8,870 bases of DNA from JBGOUJ01 sp041477005. GTDB lineage: Bacteria > Acidobacteriota > Terriglobia > Bryobacterales > JACQDG01. Shown here piece by piece: positions 6,429 through 8,870 of the stretch. How positions within the stretch are numbered: position 1 is the first letter of the stretch; every line of letters starts with the position of its first letter. The position numbers and the translations under genes were made by a program. The DNA lies in NCBI GenBank assembly GCA_041477005.1, contig JBGOUJ010000316.1, positions 1-8,870 of the forward strand. Reading direction: 5' to 3'. The notes under the pieces were generated by a model, which saw only the letters and a program-made list of their open reading frames with translations, was not told the DNA's origin and did no database searches.

Positions 6429-6692
6429 CTGGTTCAGGCCAGCGACGCCGGACTGTTTTGTGAGGCCGGCGGGTTCCATATCGATCCCTGGCGCCCCGTG
6501 GAGCGGGCCGTCATTACGCATGCCCATGCCGACCACGCCCGGCCCGGCTGCGGCGCGTACCTGACTGCGGAGCCGGGCGCCGGCCTGCTTCGCGAGCGCC
6601 TGGGACCGGACGCGAAGATCGAGAGGAGAAGCGTGGCCGAGCAAATTTTACCTGACCGAGTAATAGAAGTACTGGGACTAGCCGTCTTATAG
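6429..6692 (+). pseudogene. Truncated ligase-associated DNA exonuclease (metallo-beta-lactamase fold), amino-terminal remnant
   Basis: The frame reads VQASDAGLFCEAGGFHIDPW, then RPVERAVITHAHADHARPG, a YLTAEPGAGLLRERLGPD segment and AKIE. This is the beginning of the ligase-associated exonuclease family, which lies beside ATP-dependent DNA ligase and a DEXH helicase in many bacteria and handles DNA ends. The metal-binding motif HAHADH is intact at 6519-6536. Family proteins are about 330 residues, but here likeness stops near 6623 and the frame closes at a TAG (6690-6692) after about 65 matching and 22 unrelated residues. The start is also damaged: an in-frame TGA lies at 6423-6425, no ATG or Shine-Dalgarno is present, and only CTG at 6429 or GTG at 6498 could begin it. 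The protein cannot be active as it stands. No ligase or helicase gene is nearby. Confidence 0.8.
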
Positions 6693-6769
6693 CCCTGTAA
6701 CTTATTGAAAACAATTCTAATCGTCGAGTGGCTTTTGGATTGCTGCCACAGATGCCGGAGGAGGGGTGT

Positions 6770-7207
6770 ATGAGGCTTCGGCTACAACCTTTGCCGGTGA
6801 TCGCCGCTTTGAAGAACTTGGACAACCTCCAGATTTCGATTTCCAGGGCGGTCTATTTTGCTCTGGGCCAGAACGGACTGACAGAGCAAGCCAGGGCGCA
6901 ACTCGATGAGCTGGCCGGGTCTCTGTCCGGCACGAAAAACGAGATCATCGAGGTGCACAGCTTCACGGACCGGGCAGATTCCAATGGCGACTCCGCACGG
7001 AGCGAGAAATGCGCCGCCGCCGTGGTCTGGTACCTCAACGAACACCACAAAGTGCCGGTCTATCGCGTCCATAGGAAGGGACCGGGGAAAGACATGCCCG
7101 CTGGGTCCGGCGACGGGCGTGAGGCGTGGGAACTCAACCGGGGCGTGCAGGTGAAGGTCTACACGCTGGGGGGACGGTCCCATCTCGCGCCGCAGTTTGC
7201 GCTATAG
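6770..7207 (+). CDS. Short OmpA-like domain protein, divergent
   Basis: The 145-residue product contains an OmpA C-terminal-like domain over about residues 26-132: AVYFALGQNGLTEQARAQLD, IIEVHSFTDRADSNGDS, then EKCAAAVVWYLNEH and the closing ELNRGVQVKVY. In typical family members an Asp in the HTD motif and an Arg in the LSxxRA helix bind the diaminopimelate of peptidoglycan. Asp67 is kept, but the Arg position aligns with Cys81 (SEKCAA), and NRRVEI has become NRGVQV. The first 25 residues are only mildly hydrophobic (LPVIAAL) with no clear signal peptide or lipobox, so export is doubtful. GGAGGAGGGG (6757-6766) before ATG 6770 favours this start over a GTG at 6728. It may be a detached domain of a longer outer-membrane protein or a cytosolic derivative. 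Confidence 0.78.
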   Translation: MRLRLQPLPVIAALKNLDNLQISISRAVYFALGQNGLTEQARAQLDELAGSLSGTKNEIIEVHSFTDRADSNGDSARSEKCAAAVVWYLNEHHKVPVYRVHRKGPGKDMPAGSGDGREAWELNRGVQVKVYTLGGRSHLAPQFAL

Positions 7208-7372
7208 CAGTCGAGGACCGCGAGTCTTCTCCCGACCCTTCGCCGGGATTCGCGGCGGACGGCATACCGGGGTGATCCGACCACATCACCGCGGACACAA
7301 ATAATCAGGTCACGTGTCATCAGCGCACAGCATCGCCGGGGCGCTCCGCTGAATCTGCGTGGATGACTCCTT
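7208..7372. other. Convergent spacer between OmpA-like and methyltransferase genes
   Basis: The two genes end towards each other across 165 bases. A 6-bp inverted pair (CCGCGA 7218-7223 / TCGCGG 7250-7255) encloses a GC-rich loop but is not followed by a T-tract. I see no gene and no convincing terminator here. Confidence 0.4.
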
Positions 7373-8053
7373 CTAGCGACGCTTAAAATACCAGAGACAG
7401 AAGTACTGCTGACCGGCTCCATGCCGATAGCGTGGCTCGAAGTTGCAGCGCTCGGCCATCGCGACTACATCGGCATCGGAAAACGGCATGCCCACCCAAG
7501 TGTCATCCGGCGATGCCTGTATGGTGGTGTTACCTTGGACGTCGAATTTGAACAGGGCGCCGGGCCGCAGCAGGCGGTTCACCTCGCGGACATAGTTTTC
7601 GACGATGTCGCGGCTGGGAATGTGCTGGAAGACGGTGGTCGAGAAGGCAAAATCGAACTCGATGTTGGGAACGACCGAGAGATCAAAACCGTTGTTCTGA
7701 TAGATGAAAGCATTTGGCCGGTCCTGGAGCGCCTGGCGCGCCAGCCGGACCATCTCGCCGCTCACATCCACAGCGTGGACCTCGCCGAACAAGCCGGCCA
7801 GCGCGCGCGTGACGCGACCGGCGCCACAGCCGATCTCAAGCACCTTCATCTGCTTCGGCTCGCGGCCCTGGCAAATGTTGATCATGTCCGTGAGAATCTC
7901 TTCAGCGACGTTGCGCTCGCCCGACGCAAAGAATTCCTGGTCACTCCAGTCGGTTGCGGCAGTATCGACGTAGTGGCGGGCGTTTTGCCGCGCGCGGGCG
8001 TCCCCATCCTGCTGCATTTTCTTAAGTTGTTGTTGGATGGTGAAACTTCTCAT
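7373..8053 (-). CDS. Class I SAM-dependent methyltransferase
   Basis: From the ATG at 8053 the product is 226 residues and cytosolic. SAM-binding motif I is VLEIGCGAG at 71-79, preceded by KQMK. The acidic end of strand 2 is HAVDVS, with Asp96 expected to hold the ribose. Motif IV is about 132-143 (FDFAFSTTVFQHI), followed by EVNRLLRPGALFKFDVQG as in the Ubi/Methyltransf_11/25 groups. The amino-terminal part (about 10-66) is helical, with ARHYVDTAATDW and FFASGERNVAEEI. The acceptor substrate cannot be told. The frame extends 40 codons further upstream to 8173, but that extension is arginine/cysteine-rich and does not look like the family, so the internal ATG is preferred even though no good Shine-Dalgarno precedes it. 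It stands alone and converges on the OmpA-like gene. Confidence 0.88.
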   Translation of the reverse strand: MRSFTIQQQLKKMQQDGDARARQNARHYVDTAATDWSDQEFFASGERNVAEEILTDMINICQGREPKQMKVLEIGCGAGRVTRALAGLFGEVHAVDVSGEMVRLARQALQDRPNAFIYQNNGFDLSVVPNIEFDFAFSTTVFQHIPSRDIVENYVREVNRLLRPGALFKFDVQGNTTIQASPDDTWVGMPFSDADVVAMAERCNFEPRYRHGAGQQYFCLWYFKRR

Positions 8054-8461
8054 GGCGCAACATGACAGGTCAGGGGCGCCCGCGATTGACTTTCCGGCGG
8101 GCCGGTCCTGCCCGCAACCGAGGACGCGGACGCTCTCATGCCATCGAGTGTATCGCACCTGAATCGGCGTCAAAACGCCCGCGTCAACCCGGAAGTGGGC
8201 TGAGCTGGGCGGCTTTCGAGAGCGTGTCGTGGGCGACGTGCCGGATCACGCCGCATCAGGGGCGACTGCTGCGAGCCGTCGGCGGCCTTCGCATGCTGCT
8301 GGCGCCGGACCAAACGCTGACCGGAGCGCCTGTTGTCCGGGGGTTGGGGGGGGCGGGACTGTGCCTCAGCTTCGGGCGCATAAAGTTTTTGGTGGTTTAT
8401 TTTTTTCTGGCGGGCGTTGCCACGTGCCCGGAAGGGCGCCGTTTTGAGTGACAATAGTGGT
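8054..8461. other. 408-base region without a supported gene
   Basis: This is the divergent upstream region of the methyltransferase and the right-hand gene. Several open frames cross it on both strands, but none has a recognisable product, a Shine-Dalgarno or normal composition. It holds a G-run cluster (8339-8357) and an AT-rich patch with seven consecutive T (about 8400-8406), followed by GC-rich DNA. It must contain the promoters for both flanking genes; GATACA-like bases around 8150 (minus strand) and CAATAG at 8452-8457 (plus strand) are weak -10 candidates only. Confidence 0.4.
8339..8357 (+). other. Potential G-quadruplex (G5-TT-G8-C-G3)
   Basis: Runs of 5, 8 and 3 guanines separated by TT and C on the plus strand can provide four G3 tracts with very short loops. 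It lies in non-coding DNA about 105 bases before the right-hand gene. Folding is inferred from the run pattern only. Confidence 0.45.
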
Positions 8462-8870
8462 ATGTCGTCAGCGATTCCAAACCTAGAAGAGCTTGATAGT
8501 CAGACCCGGCTGGCTTGCGTCGCTGGAGAGAACGCTGCGGCAGCAGTTCAGCAGGATCAGCTCCTAAAACAGCTCGCACGCACTCTTTGGGTGTTCGCAA
8601 GGAGGTACTGGGCCATCTTGTCAATAGTCGAGCGTGCCATAGATTCAGGCGGATTTGACCAACACAAATTCCAGCGGCTTCACGACAGGCTGCTCCCGCT
8701 TGAACGCATGGCCGGCGACACTCTTGCGGCTGCGAGGAAGCGGGACTACTTCAATATCACGTTGACCGCTGCTCCGCTTTTGTCACTTCAGGAGTGCAAC
8801 GAGCGCATCAAGGATTGCATGGTTGCCCTCGAATCCATGCTGGAGCCGCACCTCGATGAGCTTATGGCCG
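8462..8870 (+). CDS. Hypothetical protein, helix-rich (3' end beyond the window)
   Basis: An ATG at 8462 opens a frame of 136 codons that reaches the right edge with no stop. I do not recognise a family. The visible part is predicted mainly helical: LEELDSQTRLACVAGENAAA, then DQLLKQLARTLWVFARRYW, a spacer with FDQHKFQRLHDRLLPLERM, and LQECNERIKDCMVALESML. No signal peptide, membrane span or catalytic motif is visible. Codon use is unlike the neighbours: several AGG, ATA, CTA and TCA codons and clearly lower third-position GC, suggesting recent acquisition. There is no Shine-Dalgarno; only GACAATAGTGGT precedes the ATG, so a leaderless start or a later start is possible. The continuous open frame with lower GC, where stops are more likely by chance, supports a real gene. 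Confidence 0.65.
   Translation, partial: MSSAIPNLEELDSQTRLACVAGENAAAAVQQDQLLKQLARTLWVFARRYWAILSIVERAIDSGGFDQHKFQRLHDRLLPLERMAGDTLAAARKRDYFNITLTAAPLLSLQECNERIKDCMVALESMLEPHLDELMA

Noticed and set aside
5823..6644. A 273-codon minus-strand frame covering the GYD gene and spacer
   Set aside because: It runs antisense to the well-supported GYD protein and the exonuclease remnant and has no family-like content as a whole.
6630..6665. GCGTGGCCGAGC, resembling the D-arm start of a tRNA-Ser or tRNA-Leu
   Set aside because: No acceptor stem, anticodon arm or T-arm (GGTTCGA) follows at the right distance, so no cloverleaf can be drawn.
8054..8173. Forty-codon upstream extension of the methyltransferase
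   Set aside because: The added residues are Arg/Cys/Gly-rich and unlike the family; the ATG at 8053 gives a normal amino terminus.
8062..8454. Open frames of 129 (plus) and 94 (minus) codons in the right-hand spacer
   Set aside because: No ribosome site, no recognisable domains, overlapping each other on opposite strands, and one is interrupted by low-complexity G-runs.

Overview
The window looks like a chromosomal segment from a GC-rich member of the Acidobacteriota, most plausibly the Bryobacterales/Solibacter group. The basis is the pairing of a planctomycete-type cytochrome protein (PSCyt1-DUF1549-DUF1553) with a DUF1501 protein, the small DUF1059 and GYD proteins, and short dispersed repeats of the kind found in those genomes. 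Some Planctomycetota and Verrucomicrobiota share these families, so the assignment is an inference from gene content. No rRNA, tRNA, CRISPR array, transposase or integrase is visible.

Layout. Positions 1-3238 hold a minus-strand two-gene operon: an exported, haem-binding-motif protein of 791 residues, followed 8 bases after its stop by a Tat-exported DUF1501 protein that runs off the left edge. Positions 3239-3787 are a divergent intergenic region with a nested palindromic repeat element, a heptanucleotide tandem repeat and candidate promoters. Positions 3788-5572 encode an exported CocE/NonD-type alpha/beta hydrolase with a complete Ser-Asp-His triad. It is followed by a DUF1059 protein (5610-5798) and a GYD-domain protein (6099-6419), both with strong Shine-Dalgarno sequences.

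Positions 6429-6692 hold the amino-terminal stub of a ligase-associated metallo-beta-lactamase exonuclease, truncated soon after its metal-binding motif. A short OmpA-like domain protein without a clear signal peptide follows (6770-7207). It converges on a minus-strand class I SAM-dependent methyltransferase (7373-8053). A gene-free stretch (8054-8461) precedes an unrecognised, helix-rich gene with lower GC that runs off the right edge (8462-8870).

How the genes relate. Only the PSCyt1/DUF1501 pair is a convincing functional unit, since these families co-occur as exported pairs of unknown substrate. The hydrolase may work in the same extracytoplasmic compartment, but nothing ties it to the pair. 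The 5.8-8.5 kb part reads as a patchwork of small genes, a gene remnant and spacers, consistent with a chromosomal region undergoing rearrangement. I did not find a convincing new multi-gene system. The best leads are the structured repeat element, the truncated exonuclease and the atypical OmpA-like protein.
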